Assembly: GCA_003973385.1 (NCBI GenBank)
Contig: QNYK01000106.1
Location: 1 to 64,000, forward strand
Reading direction: 5' to 3'
DNA: 64,000 bases
DNA from: Bacillota bacterium
GTDB taxonomy: Bacteria; Planctomycetota; UBA8108; UBA1146
Shown: in pieces, positions 38,468 through 48,227 of the stretch
Layout: the number at the start of each line of letters is the position of its first letter
Position numbering within the stretch: the first letter of the stretch is position 1
Position numbers and translations under genes: made by a program
The notes under the pieces: generated by a model
The model's database searches: none
What the model was told of the DNA's origin: nothing
Seen by the model: the letters and a program-made list of their open reading frames with translations, nothing else

Positions 38468-39690
38468 AAAGCAATCTGGCAGTGACAGGCCTGTTGTTTC
38501 TGATCTGGGGAGTATCCGGATGCTTCGCCAAGGAACAGCCCAAGGTTGTACCGCAGCAGAAGCCCATATCATTCATGGATGCAATGTCGGCGCCGCCGAC
38601 AGATCAAGCTGATCAGGTTCACCCTGACGATGTGCACATCACCGAAGCTCAGATGAAAGAATTTGGGATAGTAGTGAAGGTGGCTGCTGCGGCAACGCTC
38701 TCCCTGGAGTTTCAACTCCCGGGCGAAATAGTGGCCAACGCAGATCAGTTGGTGCACATGGTGCCGAGCGTTCCCGGTATCGTCAGGGAGGTCAAGAAGC
38801 GCATCGGTGATCAGATATCTGCTGGAGAAGTGCTGGCAATCCTCGACAGCCGAGAACTTGCTGCAGCAAAATCGAAGTATCTCGCCTCGTCAGCCCGCGT
38901 GGGACTCGCTCAAGCAACGCTGATCCGGGAACAGAACCTCTGGGACAAGAAGATCGGGTCCGAACAAGATTTTCTCGAGGCCAAAACTGCCTTCGAGGAG
39001 ACAAGTATCGCGCTTCGAGATGCAAAGCAGGCACTTCACGCCATCGGACTTTCCGAATCAGATGTTCAGAAATTGCCGGATGAACCTGACACCGAGTTGA
39101 CCCGTTTCGAGATGCGCGCACCGCTGGCAGGAGAAGTCATCGAGCGCCACCTTGTTCGAGGTGAGTTGCTCAAGGAAGACTCTCAGGCGTTCGTCCTCGC
39201 AAATCTGGACACGGTCTGGGTCAATCTTGCGGTCTATCAGAAGTACCTGCCATCGGTCCAGATCGGACAGACGGTTCGAGTCTTCCCGGGTAACGGAGTG
39301 AAGGAGCAGACGGGAACGATCACCTACCTCAGTCCCATCATCGATGAGCAGACACGTACCGCTACGGCTCGGGTCGTACTCGATAACGATGACGGACAGC
39401 TTCGTCCAGGACTTTTCGTCACTGCAGTGATTCTCACCGGGGAACTCGCTGTTCCGGTCGCCATCCCGAAGACCGCCATCACAGAAATCGAGGGGAAAAA
39501 GCACATCTTCATCAAGTCGGACCACGGATTCGCACCCAGGGAAATAAGAACCGGGCGCTCTGATGGGGTGCTCGTTGAAATCACAGAGGGACTATCTGCA
39601 GATGAAGAGTACGCATCAGAAGGCGTATTCTCACTCAAATCAGAACTACTAAAAGAAGACTTCGGCAGTGGTCACGGCCACGCGCATTAG
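38464..39690 (+). CDS. RND efflux periplasmic adaptor, CzcB/CusB family
   Basis: A 408-residue membrane-fusion protein linking the inner-membrane pump to the outer-membrane factor. A lipobox (WGVSGC, C20) suggests inner-membrane lipid anchoring. Lipoyl-like halves VPSVPGIVREVKKRIGDQISAGEVLAILDS flank an alpha-hairpin (about 135-190), followed by a beta-barrel (VNLAVYQKYLPSVQIGQTVRVFP). The C-terminus ends GSGHGHAH, a short His tail that could contact metal. Start overlaps the upstream stop as ATGA; the pump gene follows after 12 nt. Confidence 0.9.
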   Translation: MKSNLAVTGLLFLIWGVSGCFAKEQPKVVPQQKPISFMDAMSAPPTDQADQVHPDDVHITEAQMKEFGIVVKVAAAATLSLEFQLPGEIVANADQLVHMVPSVPGIVREVKKRIGDQISAGEVLAILDSRELAAAKSKYLASSARVGLAQATLIREQNLWDKKIGSEQDFLEAKTAFEETSIALRDAKQALHAIGLSESDVQKLPDEPDTELTRFEMRAPLAGEVIERHLVRGELLKEDSQAFVLANLDTVWVNLAVYQKYLPSVQIGQTVRVFPGNGVKEQTGTITYLSPIIDEQTRTATARVVLDNDDGQLRPGLFVTAVILTGELAVPVAIPKTAITEIEGKKHIFIKSDHGFAPREIRTGRSDGVLVEITEGLSADEEYASEGVFSLKSELLKEDFGSGHGHAH

Positions 39691-39702
39691 AGGAGAAAGA
39701 AG

Positions 39703-42700
39703 ATGTTGGAATCACTGATCCGCTCCTGTCTTCGTTCGCCGCTGATGGTGGTGGTGATCGGAATCATCGTCATGGGAGCCGGACTCTTCAGCTACCAGAG
39801 AATGCCTGTGGATGCCTTCCCGGATGTTTCGCCGAATCTGGTCCAGGTATTCACCGTCACCGAGGGGCTAGCTCCCGAAGAGATCGAAAAGTATGTCACA
39901 TATCCCATCGAAGCCTCGCTCAGTGGCCTCCCTGGAACCGAGAAGATCCGTTCCGTCTCGAACTTTGGACTCTCCGTCGTCAATGTCTACTTCGAGGACG
40001 GGATGGACACATACTTCGCCAGGAGACTGGTCGGAGAGAGACTGCAGGAAGCTCGCGAGGAAATCCCCGCTGGCTTCGGAGTGCCTCAGATGGGTCCGAT
40101 CTCGACCGGTATGGGGTTGATTCTCTTCTACTACCTGGAAGACACCAGCGGCAGCCACTCCCTTGAGGAACTTCGATCGATCCAGGACTGGATCGTCAAA
40201 CGACATCTTCAGACGGTTCCAGGGGTGACCGAGGTACTCGGAATCGGTGGGGACGAGAAACAGTATCAGGTTCGAGTCCAACCCGATGCTCTACTTCGGT
40301 ACGAGATTACCCTCCAGGAACTCATCGAGCATGTCGAATCCAACAACCTCAATGTCGGAGCTCAGTTCATCGAGAAGAACGGTGAAGAATTCGTCGTCCG
40401 TTCAGTGGGCCTCGCCGCATCGATCGAGGATCTGCAGCGCATCGTCGTGAAGTCCATCGATGGCCGGCCCATATACCTCGATGATCTTGCCGATATCGAG
40501 ATCGGATCCACTGTCCGGCGTGGTCTCCAGACGCACAACGGCATTGGAGAAGTTGTCTCCGGAATGGTCGTCAAGTTGTACGGCACAAACTCCTCGACGG
40601 TGATCAACCGAGTAGAGAAAAAACTGGCAGAAATCGAGGACATCCTCCCAGATGGAATTCGCATCGTTCCATACTACGAACAGAAGAGCCTCGTCGAGGC
40701 GTGTGTGTCCACGGTCCAAACCGCTCTCTTGCAGGGGATCGGCCTCGTCGTGCTGGTCCTCCTGGTCTTCATGGGTGGACTGAGGCCCAGTATCGTCGTA
40801 GCCCTCTCGATCCCCTTCTCGGTGCTGTTTGCATTCGTACTGATGAGCTATTTCGGCATCACGGCGAACTTGATGTCACTGGGTGGGCTCGCCATCGCCA
40901 TCGGCATGCTGGTCGATGGGGCCATAGTCATGGTCGACAATGTTGATCGACGCTTCAGAGACCCTACGCAATCGAAACAGTCGGCAGTGCTCTCGGCCTG
41001 TTGCGAGGTTGGTCGGCCCATCGCCTTTGCGATCGCCATCATCATCCTGGTGTTCCTGCCACTTTTCACGCTGCAAGGCGTCGAGGGAAAGATGTTCAGG
41101 CCACTGGCCTACACCGTCGCATTGGCGATGGCAGGCTCGCTTCTATATGCGCTGACCTTGGCTCCTGTGCTGTGCTCCTTCGTCATGAAACAGTCTGATG
41201 AAGACTCCATCACGCGGGAAAATCCCGTTGTTCGCTTTTTTCTCGGCTTGTATCTACCGCTGTTGCGGTTCCTTGTTGGAAAGCGATCTCTGGCTGCCCT
41301 TCTTGCAGTAACGCTGCTCGCCATCGGGGCCATCACTTTTCCCCAGCTAGGATCCGAGTTCACACCCAAACTCAACGAGGGAACCATCGTCGTGAGACTG
41401 ACGATGGCCCCCTCGATCTCGCTGACGGAGAGCAAGCGGGTCACCTTGCTTGCAGAGAAGCGATTGATGGCACTACCTGAAGTCAGGGAGGTTGTGAGTC
41501 GAATCGGCCGAGGTGAGGTGGGAGCTCATGCCGATCCGATCAACAGCGCCGAGATGTTCGTACTTCTGGAACCGGGGACAAACAAGGCGCTTGAAGAGCT
41601 CGAACAATCGATGCGAAAAACTCTGGCGGGAGTTCCCGGTGTCGGCGTGAACTTCACGCAGCCAATTGAAATGAATGTCGATGAATTACTAGAGGGAGTT
41701 CGTGCCGAGTTGGCGATCAAACTGTTCGGAGAAGACCTCGAGGTTCTGAAGCGGGAAGCGGATCGTATCGCTTCCGTGGTGAGCACCGTCGATGGTGCCG
41801 TGGACATCCAGGTCGATCAGGTCAGCGGCACGCCTCAGTTACTCATCCGGGTCAACCGCGAAGCGATCGCCCGCTACGGGATCAATGTCTCCCAGGTCCA
41901 GGGAGTGATCCGCGCCGCAGTCGGCGGCCATGTGGCAGGACAGATCTTCGAGGGGATTCGCCGCTTCGACATCCTCGTGCGCTATCAGCACCAGTATCGC
42001 GATACCAGGGAATCCATCTCGTCAATCCTGGTCGAGGCTCCCAACGGCGTGAAGGTACCTCTCTCTGATCTGGTGGAATTCAAAGAGATTGTCGGGCCTC
42101 GTCAGATCACCAGGGAACAGAACCAGCGCTTCATCTCGATCCAGTGCAACGTTGAGGGCAGGGACATCGGTTCGTTTGTCGAGGAAGCGCAAGCACAGAT
42201 CGATGCGCGCGTCGATCTTCCACCCGGCTATCTCGTCACCTGGGGAGGACAGTTCCGGCTGCAACAGGAAGCGAACAAGCGCCTCCTGCTCGTCATACCG
42301 ATGACACTCTTCGGAGTCTTTTTGCTGCTCTTCGGAAGCTTCAACAGGATGGGCAACACGCTGCTGATCCTGCTCAACATTCCGCTCGCTCTCGTTGGAG
42401 GAGTGGTGGCCCTCTGGCTCACGGGGCAGAACCTCTCGGTTCCTGCATCCGTAGGGTTCATCGCGCTGTTCGGCATCGCTCTGGAAAACGGCATGGTGCT
42501 GATCACCTGTCTTGACCAACTCGTTCGCGAAGGACTCGGCATCGATGAAGCCTCCATCAAAGGCGCATCGATGCGGCTGCGCCCTGTGCTCATGACAGCG
42601 CTGACTACCGGTCTTGGATTGATTCCACTGCTGTTTGCTCAGGGAAGCGGAAGCGAGGTGCAAAGGCCGCTGGCGACGGTGGTGGTCGGCGGACTCGCCA

Positions 42701-42792
42701 CATCGACGGTGTTGACATTGCTGGTGCTACCGGTGCTGTACCGTTGGTTTTGCGGCGGATCATCCGACGATGGATCATCAGCCCTGAAGTAA
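39703..42792 (+). CDS. heavy-metal RND efflux pump, CzcA/CusA family
   Basis: A 1029-residue inner-membrane proton/metal antiporter with the usual 12-segment RND plan and two large periplasmic loops. PVDAFPDVSPNLVQVFT near the N-terminus and VENxx-like helices place it in the HME (heavy-metal efflux) branch. The TM4 signature is AIGMLVDGAIVMVDN (residues 399-413): AIG as in the Cu/Ag CusA type but DGA as in the Zn/Co/Cd CzcA type, and VDN instead of VEN. The metal therefore cannot be assigned with confidence. AGGAGAAAG lies before the ATG. It ends 7 bp from the convergent aldo/keto reductase gene. Confidence 0.93.
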   Translation: MLESLIRSCLRSPLMVVVIGIIVMGAGLFSYQRMPVDAFPDVSPNLVQVFTVTEGLAPEEIEKYVTYPIEASLSGLPGTEKIRSVSNFGLSVVNVYFEDGMDTYFARRLVGERLQEAREEIPAGFGVPQMGPISTGMGLILFYYLEDTSGSHSLEELRSIQDWIVKRHLQTVPGVTEVLGIGGDEKQYQVRVQPDALLRYEITLQELIEHVESNNLNVGAQFIEKNGEEFVVRSVGLAASIEDLQRIVVKSIDGRPIYLDDLADIEIGSTVRRGLQTHNGIGEVVSGMVVKLYGTNSSTVINRVEKKLAEIEDILPDGIRIVPYYEQKSLVEACVSTVQTALLQGIGLVVLVLLVFMGGLRPSIVVALSIPFSVLFAFVLMSYFGITANLMSLGGLAIAIGMLVDGAIVMVDNVDRRFRDPTQSKQSAVLSACCEVGRPIAFAIAIIILVFLPLFTLQGVEGKMFRPLAYTVALAMAGSLLYALTLAPVLCSFVMKQSDEDSITRENPVVRFFLGLYLPLLRFLVGKRSLAALLAVTLLAIGAITFPQLGSEFTPKLNEGTIVVRLTMAPSISLTESKRVTLLAEKRLMALPEVREVVSRIGRGEVGAHADPINSAEMFVLLEPGTNKALEELEQSMRKTLAGVPGVGVNFTQPIEMNVDELLEGVRAELAIKLFGEDLEVLKREADRIASVVSTVDGAVDIQVDQVSGTPQLLIRVNREAIARYGINVSQVQGVIRAAVGGHVAGQIFEGIRRFDILVRYQHQYRDTRESISSILVEAPNGVKVPLSDLVEFKEIVGPRQITREQNQRFISIQCNVEGRDIGSFVEEAQAQIDARVDLPPGYLVTWGGQFRLQQEANKRLLLVIPMTLFGVFLLLFGSFNRMGNTLLILLNIPLALVGGVVALWLTGQNLSVPASVGFIALFGIALENGMVLITCLDQLVREGLGIDEASIKGASMRLRPVLMTALTTGLGLIPLLFAQGSGSEVQRPLATVVVGGLATSTVLTLLVLPVLYRWFCGGSSDDGSSALK

Positions 42793-42799
42793 GCACTCC

Positions 42800-44029
42800 C
42801 TAGGCCAGCAACTCCTGGGCAAGCTTCAATCGGCCAGCGATGTCGACTCCCTCGGGGCAGGCGCGAGTTGCCGCAGCGAAATCGACCCCGTCGATCTGCC
42901 GCTCTGCCGGCGACATCTTTCGATAGAGACCCTTGGCATTCTCCGGCTCGTCATAGCACTCGTAGTACATCAGGTAACGCAGTGAGTCGGCGATGCGGGT
43001 GTCGGCAAGAACGTGCGGTTGGCAGTGCTGGGTACACCCCAGGCACGCGAAACCGCTCGTGCAGGCGGCCAGACGATTGAGCTGATGGAAATCGCTCATG
43101 CCGAGCTTGATCGGCGACCTGGCCGCAGCAACGTTCTCCTTGAGAAGGTCGAGGCTGTCCATGTGGGAGACGGCGGAGTCGATGCGCTCGTCAGCCCACA
43201 CCGCCTTCAGTTTTGCCTGACCGAGGGTGAAATTCTTCGACTTGAACTTGATGACCTCCTCTTGTGCGGCCGGAACCGACCTCTGGGTCTTCATCGCGAT
43301 CAGCCCGATCTTGGCCTTCTTGCACGCATCGATGGCCTTGTTGAGTTCCTTGTCGCCGTACTGGCCGAAGCTGTAGCGGAACATGATGGCATCGATACCG
43401 CCAACCCTGGCCGCCTTGTTCATCAACTCGACAACATTTCCATCGTGGCAGGAAAACCCGAAGAATTTCGTCTTGTTCTGCTTCTTCAGCCTTTCCCCCA
43501 TCTCGATGTATTCCTTCTCGAGGTACTTCGTATGGGAGACAAAATGCATGAAGAAGAGATCGAGGTGATCGACCTCGAGTTGAGCGAGACAGGTATCCAG
43601 ATCTCGGGTGTAGGTTTTCACGGTGGCGCGATTGCTCGGGGCTTTCGACGTGATCCAGATGTTGTCGCGTCCCACCTGCTTGACGAAAGGGGCCAGCGTC
43701 TTGTGGCTCTGTCCATCGGCGTAGACGAGTGCCGTGTCGAGATAATCGACACCCTCCTTGAAGCCACGGTGCAGCATCTTGTCGTACTTGGGATCGAACA
43801 CCTGTGAGCAGCCAAAGAGCAGGATCGGGATCTTCTTGCCGGTGACGCCCAGTTCACGCCGTGGAACCTTTGGCAGCAGTTTCAAGCCTTCGGGATCCTG
43901 ATCGGTCTTCTTGTCCGAATCCTTGGCAGGATCCTGAGCCGCCGCCATGCCGCTCATCGCCGTCAGGCTCGCACCCGCAACCAGACTCTTCTTCAGAAAA
44001 TCCCTGCGGTCCACATCTTTACTGCCCAT
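42800..44029 (-). CDS. Tat-exported aldo/keto reductase with C-terminal [4Fe-4S] motif
   Basis: A 409-residue protein. A twin-arginine signal (DRRDFLKK, R8-R9) precedes an aldo/keto reductase barrel with the full catalytic tetrad D98, Y103, K129 and H162. The C-terminal extension carries CLGCTQHCQP and nearby cysteines, a ferredoxin-like cluster seen in one branch of the superfamily. It starts 33 nt after the stop of the Fe-S membrane protein on the same strand, with GGAGG before its ATG, so it probably receives or donates electrons through that protein; the substrate is unknown. Confidence 0.9.
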   Translation of the reverse strand: MGSKDVDRRDFLKKSLVAGASLTAMSGMAAAQDPAKDSDKKTDQDPEGLKLLPKVPRRELGVTGKKIPILLFGCSQVFDPKYDKMLHRGFKEGVDYLDTALVYADGQSHKTLAPFVKQVGRDNIWITSKAPSNRATVKTYTRDLDTCLAQLEVDHLDLFFMHFVSHTKYLEKEYIEMGERLKKQNKTKFFGFSCHDGNVVELMNKAARVGGIDAIMFRYSFGQYGDKELNKAIDACKKAKIGLIAMKTQRSVPAAQEEVIKFKSKNFTLGQAKLKAVWADERIDSAVSHMDSLDLLKENVAAARSPIKLGMSDFHQLNRLAACTSGFACLGCTQHCQPHVLADTRIADSLRYLMYYECYDEPENAKGLYRKMSPAERQIDGVDFAAATRACPEGVDIAGRLKLAQELLA

Positions 44030-44062
44030 GGTTCCTCCCGGGCCACTGGCCCCGCACTGATC

Positions 44063-45730
44063 CTAACCTGAACCGGAACGATTTTTCAGCAGCAAGCTGC
44101 GCTCCGTGGAGCGACTTTCTCCAACTGCCGTGACATACACCGCACGATCATCTCGTACTGGACACTCCGCCTGACAGATTCCACAGCCGATGCATAGATC
44201 GGGCACGATGAACGGTTTGTTCAGGACGACCATCTCGTCGAAGACGGTTTTTATTTCTTCATCGTGGGTCTGGATCGCCTTGGGTGAAACGGGACACACC
44301 TCTTCGCACACGACACACGGAATATCCATGGCATGTGGCAAGCAGCGACCCTTGTCAAAAAAGGCAGTACCCAGAACAATGGGGCCCTGTTCGACGAACT
44401 CCCCCTTACCCAGTTTCTCATCGACGGTGATCTTGCGGATTGCCCCGGTTGGACACACCTCCGAACACAGCGTGCACTTCAACTGACAGTGCGCGATGTT
44501 GAAGTTCATGACCGGTGTCCACAGTCCTTCGAGGCCACCCTCAGCCCACGTCGCCGGCTGCAACACATTGGTCGGGCACGAGTTGATGCACTGGTCGCAC
44601 TTGATGCACTTCTCGAGGAACTCAGATTCTTCAACAGACCCAGGTGGTCGGATCAGATCCGGTGAGAAATTCGCATCGGTATTGGTGCCGTGGATCTTGA
44701 GGAAGGGATAGCCCAGCGCACCAACGACACCTGCGAAAAACATGCGGCGCGTCGAAATATCGGGCAGTAGTTTCACCTGCTTGGTATCGAGTCCAACCAT
44801 GCTGAAGGAAAGTGCATCCTCCGGGCAGTCGTCGATGCAATTCATGCAGGAGAAACATTCGCTGACACGAACAGCAGCGTGCGGGTCCGCAGCTCCTTCA
44901 CAGCGGGTGAGACACATGTTGCAGTCGGTGCACTTGTGAACATCTCGATTGATACGGACCAGCGAAAACCGAGAAAAAACGCCCAGCAAGGCGCCCAACG
45001 GGCAAATTAATCGACAGAAAAAGCGCGGCACGAAGACATTGGCTCCCACCAGCACCAGCATGAACAGACCGATCCAGAACGATCCGACGAAGACCCGACT
45101 CGACACGCCCGGGGCGAACTTGAGATTGTCGATCCACAGCGGGTCCATTCCCGGAATAGATTCAATCGTCATGTCGAAGATGGGCGCAACGACGGTGGCG
45201 GTGGTGCGATACATCAGGCAGATCGGATCGAGCAGTCCGATCTGAAGCGCGCCCATGGAAGCCATGATGAGTAGCACCGCGAGGACGGCGTACTTGAAGT
45301 AGTACATGTCACGGTAGCGATTACGGTCGAAGTTTTCCTTGGTCTTGTGAACGTTGAACAGCCATCCGATGAACTGATGGAGCGTACCGTAGGGGCAGAT
45401 CCAGTTGCAAAAGACGCGCCCGGCCAACAGCGTCAGACCCAGCACCAGCAGACCCCAGCCGAGGAAGCGGTAGACATATCCCGTCGAGAGCATGGTGGAG
45501 ATCATCACCAGCGGATCCATCTCGAGGATTCGTGAAACCGGGTAGCCTTCGAGACGGGAGGTCCAGGTCAACCAGCACAGCACGAAGAATGCACTGAAGA
45601 AGAATATCTGTGAAGCAATCCGCACATTGGTCAGTCGCAGTTTCTTGCGCACCGGCGGCGGGAAGTACTTCACTGCGGGAGAGTCCGGCTTGGAACTGCC
45701 CGGATCAGGAACCACGGGTGGCAAACTCAA
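44063..45730 (-). CDS. NapH/NosR-like membrane ferredoxin with about six Fe-S cluster motifs
   Basis: A 555-residue membrane iron-sulfur protein. About six transmembrane segments lie in the first 270 residues and include two CxxxCP motifs (CNWICP, CRLICP) typical of NapH/NosR/CcoG relatives. Then come successive ferredoxin motifs: [57 protein letters not shown] and [12 protein letters not shown]. Likely moves electrons between the quinone pool and periplasmic enzymes. The start overlaps the DUF362 stop as ATGA; the aldo/keto reductase gene follows. Confidence 0.92.
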   Translation of the reverse strand: MSLPPVVPDPGSSKPDSPAVKYFPPPVRKKLRLTNVRIASQIFFFSAFFVLCWLTWTSRLEGYPVSRILEMDPLVMISTMLSTGYVYRFLGWGLLVLGLTLLAGRVFCNWICPYGTLHQFIGWLFNVHKTKENFDRNRYRDMYYFKYAVLAVLLIMASMGALQIGLLDPICLMYRTTATVVAPIFDMTIESIPGMDPLWIDNLKFAPGVSSRVFVGSFWIGLFMLVLVGANVFVPRFFCRLICPLGALLGVFSRFSLVRINRDVHKCTDCNMCLTRCEGAADPHAAVRVSECFSCMNCIDDCPEDALSFSMVGLDTKQVKLLPDISTRRMFFAGVVGALGYPFLKIHGTNTDANFSPDLIRPPGSVEESEFLEKCIKCDQCINSCPTNVLQPATWAEGGLEGLWTPVMNFNIAHCQLKCTLCSEVCPTGAIRKITVDEKLGKGEFVEQGPIVLGTAFFDKGRCLPHAMDIPCVVCEEVCPVSPKAIQTHDEEIKTVFDEMVVLNKPFIVPDLCIGCGICQAECPVRDDRAVYVTAVGESRSTERSLLLKNRSGSG

Positions 45731-46875
45731 AGGATTTCCTTGATGCGACCTCTGTAGTCGATCTTGCCACTGCCCTTGGCTTCGGACTTGTGCAGATATT
45801 CTGGTAACTGGTCGGGATCACGTTTCAGCAGGTGTTCGAAGGCCCAGGCATCCTGGGCGACCGGGTCCAGTGACGCCATCACCACGTCCCCGTCGACCAC
45901 ATTCGAGGGGTCTCCGCCGGTCGGTCCGTTCTCCATCAGGATCTTCGTTCCATCAAGAATCGTCAGCGTCGGGCGAATCATGATCGAGAGATCGGAAACG
46001 ATCTCGTGGATGTCCTGGTGGAACTGGCTGCGGCGTCCGCCGAGCAGCCCGTACCAGTTCTTGATCCCCATCGATGCGTAGCACAGATTGTGGTCCTTGA
46101 CCGGGGCTACACCGATCACCTTGTCGACATTTGTGAACGGACGGTGGAAGAACCACCACTCCTGGATCAACGTTGCCCCCGGAGTGGCGAGAAGTTTGAA
46201 GGCGTTGGAGTCTGGCAGATAAATTCGTCCTCCCGCTTTCTCTGCCGCCTTACGTATCCCTGTTTTCATGAAACAATCCGCAGGAGACTCGATGGGGTTG
46301 TCGCAAACTCGCACCTCCTGCGCCCGGCAGTCGACCAGCAGCATGTTGATCAACGCCTCGAGCAGTGCCGGTTGACTGGTCGCTCCCAGTGCCGGGGAAC
46401 GATCGAAGGCGACATTCGGCTTCACCACCACGATGTCGCCCGGCTGGATGTAGTGTTTCAGGCCACCGACCGCATCGAGTGCCTTGCGAAGCATCTGATC
46501 CGGCGTGCCTCCCCGACCAATCCCCACATCGGCGGTTTGCTGGATCGGCTTCGGAACCCTGAAATCGTTGAGGCTGACCGGAGTGAAATGGGGTTTGCTT
46601 CGCAACCCGGTCGTATCCCTGAGAGACAGGGGCCAGTCCTTGGGAGCGAGCGCCAGATAACCGGCAGCTCCCAGGATCCCCGCCGCAGCACCGATGCGGC
46701 CCAGGAACTTGCGGCGTTCCATCGGGTCCTTTTCATAGTCGGGATGCTGGATCGGCTTGGCCGGGGGTGGCTCGCTCGACTCTGTTCCTGGAGGATCGGG
46801 TACTGCGGGATCGGGCACAGCGGGATCAGGTTTGTCGGCACCCTGGGAACCAGCGGGTTTCTCTGACTCGTTCAT
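45727..46875 (-). CDS. DUF362 domain protein with Tat signal
   Basis: A 382-residue protein. A Pro-rich N-terminal tail (about 1-45) precedes a twin-arginine motif [24 protein letters not shown] (R54-R55), then a DUF362 domain with [39 protein letters not shown] and [21 protein letters not shown]362 proteins are often next to ferredoxins and some are themselves Fe-S linked, but their reaction is not established. Overlaps both neighbours by 4 nt (ATGA), so co-translated with the DUF6599 and NapH-like genes. Confidence 0.9.
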   Translation of the reverse strand: MNESEKPAGSQGADKPDPAVPDPAVPDPPGTESSEPPPAKPIQHPDYEKDPMERRKFLGRIGAAAGILGAAGYLALAPKDWPLSLRDTTGLRSKPHFTPVSLNDFRVPKPIQQTADVGIGRGGTPDQMLRKALDAVGGLKHYIQPGDIVVVKPNVAFDRSPALGATSQPALLEALINMLLVDCRAQEVRVCDNPIESPADCFMKTGIRKAAEKAGGRIYLPDSNAFKLLATPGATLIQEWWFFHRPFTNVDKVIGVAPVKDHNLCYASMGIKNWYGLLGGRRSQFHQDIHEIVSDLSIMIRPTLTILDGTKILMENGPTGGDPSNVVDGDVVMASLDPVAQDAWAFEHLLKRDPDQLPEYLHKSEAKGSGKIDYRGRIKEIL

Positions 46876-48032
46876 CGGTTCCCCTCCTCACCGTCACCAT
46901 GGTAGCCATCTTCGCCTTCGAGATCATCCCTGCCCATCGGGCCATCACCGGCAAGTGTCGTTTGTAAACGATTCAAGGCCACCGCAACGCCCTCAGCCCG
47001 GGGGTACTTCTCGACTCCAAACACCGATGCACCCTCGTGCCTCAGGCCAAAGTAGGTCTTGAGGAAGCGATGCTGAAGGAATGTGTGGGTCGGAGCCGAT
47101 TCGATGACATCGTAATCTTCGAGCAGTTCTGCCAGGAGTTTGTCGTAGAGTTGCCGTGCATCGCTCGGGGATTTTGCTGTGTGAACAAAGATGCGCGCAT
47201 CCTCTGTTCCTTCGAGCTCCCCGAACCAGAAGTGTTGCGCGAAGCGATACTGGAAAACGTTGCTCGGCTGGTAGCCGATCTGTTGGAAGGGAACACCAAG
47301 ACCGCTGTTCAGTATCTCGAATCCGGTCGGGGGCGTACCTTGTTGCCCCAACCTGGCCAACGCCATCACCACACGCCGGGTCATCACCTCGACCGACTTA
47401 TCGGGTGCATCTGCGATGATATGGAAAAAGACCCGTCCGCTCATACCGATGGCACCGATGGCATTCGGTGTGTAATGGACACCTTCGAACTGTTCTGTAG
47501 CCCTGCCGCCGCGTTGTTCCTGGTAGACCCCCAGGCTGCCCTCGAAGGTGCCCTGGTCGTAGAGAAATACGTCGAGAAACCTACCAGTACCTCGATGTTT
47601 CAGTTCGATCACGGTCAGTTTCTGGAATCCGAACTTCACATACTGGTCGGCCTGCCCGTTGATCTTCTCGTAAAGCGTATCGGCTTCGAAGGTCTGCGGG
47701 GTGGAAACCGATCCCCAGCCGCCTTCCAACAGGGAGGAATCGAAGGGACCGAGAGCGATCGGCGCGGCTCCAACGTCGGCCAGGCTTGGATCTCGCCAGC
47801 GTTTGAGCGGCGTCTTGTAGAGGTTGTCCTCGACCGATTGGGCGATCAGCAGGGCGATGTCGATATCACGCTCCCCCGGGTCATAATTATCGCGCTGCTC
47901 GACCAGCCAGTAGATCATGCCCGAGATGGTCAGTAACAGCACCAACCCCACCACGGTCTCGGTGCTGGAGATTTCCTTTCGAAGCAGCCTGGGGCGGCCC
48001 AGCCGATTGAAGACCTTTCCCCTTCTTGCCAT
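46872..48032 (-). CDS. DUF6599 family membrane-anchored protein
   Basis: A 386-residue protein with one transmembrane helix (about 26-46) after a basic N-terminus, so most of it should be periplasmic. The core TLYEKINGQADQYVKFGFQKLTVIEL followed by LDVFLYDQGTFEGSLGVYQEQRGG matches the DUF6599 pattern as I remember it. The C-terminus is acidic ([19 protein letters not shown]). First gene of the DUF6599-DUF362-NapH-like-reductase set; GGAGGG precedes the ATG. Biochemical role unknown. Confidence 0.8.
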   Translation of the reverse strand: MARRGKVFNRLGRPRLLRKEISSTETVVGLVLLLTISGMIYWLVEQRDNYDPGERDIDIALLIAQSVEDNLYKTPLKRWRDPSLADVGAAPIALGPFDSSLLEGGWGSVSTPQTFEADTLYEKINGQADQYVKFGFQKLTVIELKHRGTGRFLDVFLYDQGTFEGSLGVYQEQRGGRATEQFEGVHYTPNAIGAIGMSGRVFFHIIADAPDKSVEVMTRRVVMALARLGQQGTPPTGFEILNSGLGVPFQQIGYQPSNVFQYRFAQHFWFGELEGTEDARIFVHTAKSPSDARQLYDKLLAELLEDYDVIESAPTHTFLQHRFLKTYFGLRHEGASVFGVEKYPRAEGVAVALNRLQTTLAGDGPMGRDDLEGEDGYHGDGEEGNR

Positions 48033-48227
48033 CTGCCCTCCAGAACTCTCGTCACATCAAGAAACACTTCAAATGTCCGCACACATTCTACGGTCAGGGT
48101 CTTGTCGGGTAAAACGCCGGACCGATCGAGGACCTATCATGACCGCGAGTTTCTTGAGAGGCTATGGTCGGAATCACGGAGGTTTGAATCACGGAGCAGT
48201 ACGCACCCACTCGAAGGAGATCATCGA

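Noticed and set aside
46006..46866. 286-codon plus-strand frame
   Set aside because: Antisense to the DUF362 gene, whose Tat signal and domain are clear.
47037..47936. 299-codon plus-strand frame
   Set aside because: Antisense to the DUF6599 gene, which is coupled by ATGA to its neighbour. The long open antisense frame reflects codon use.
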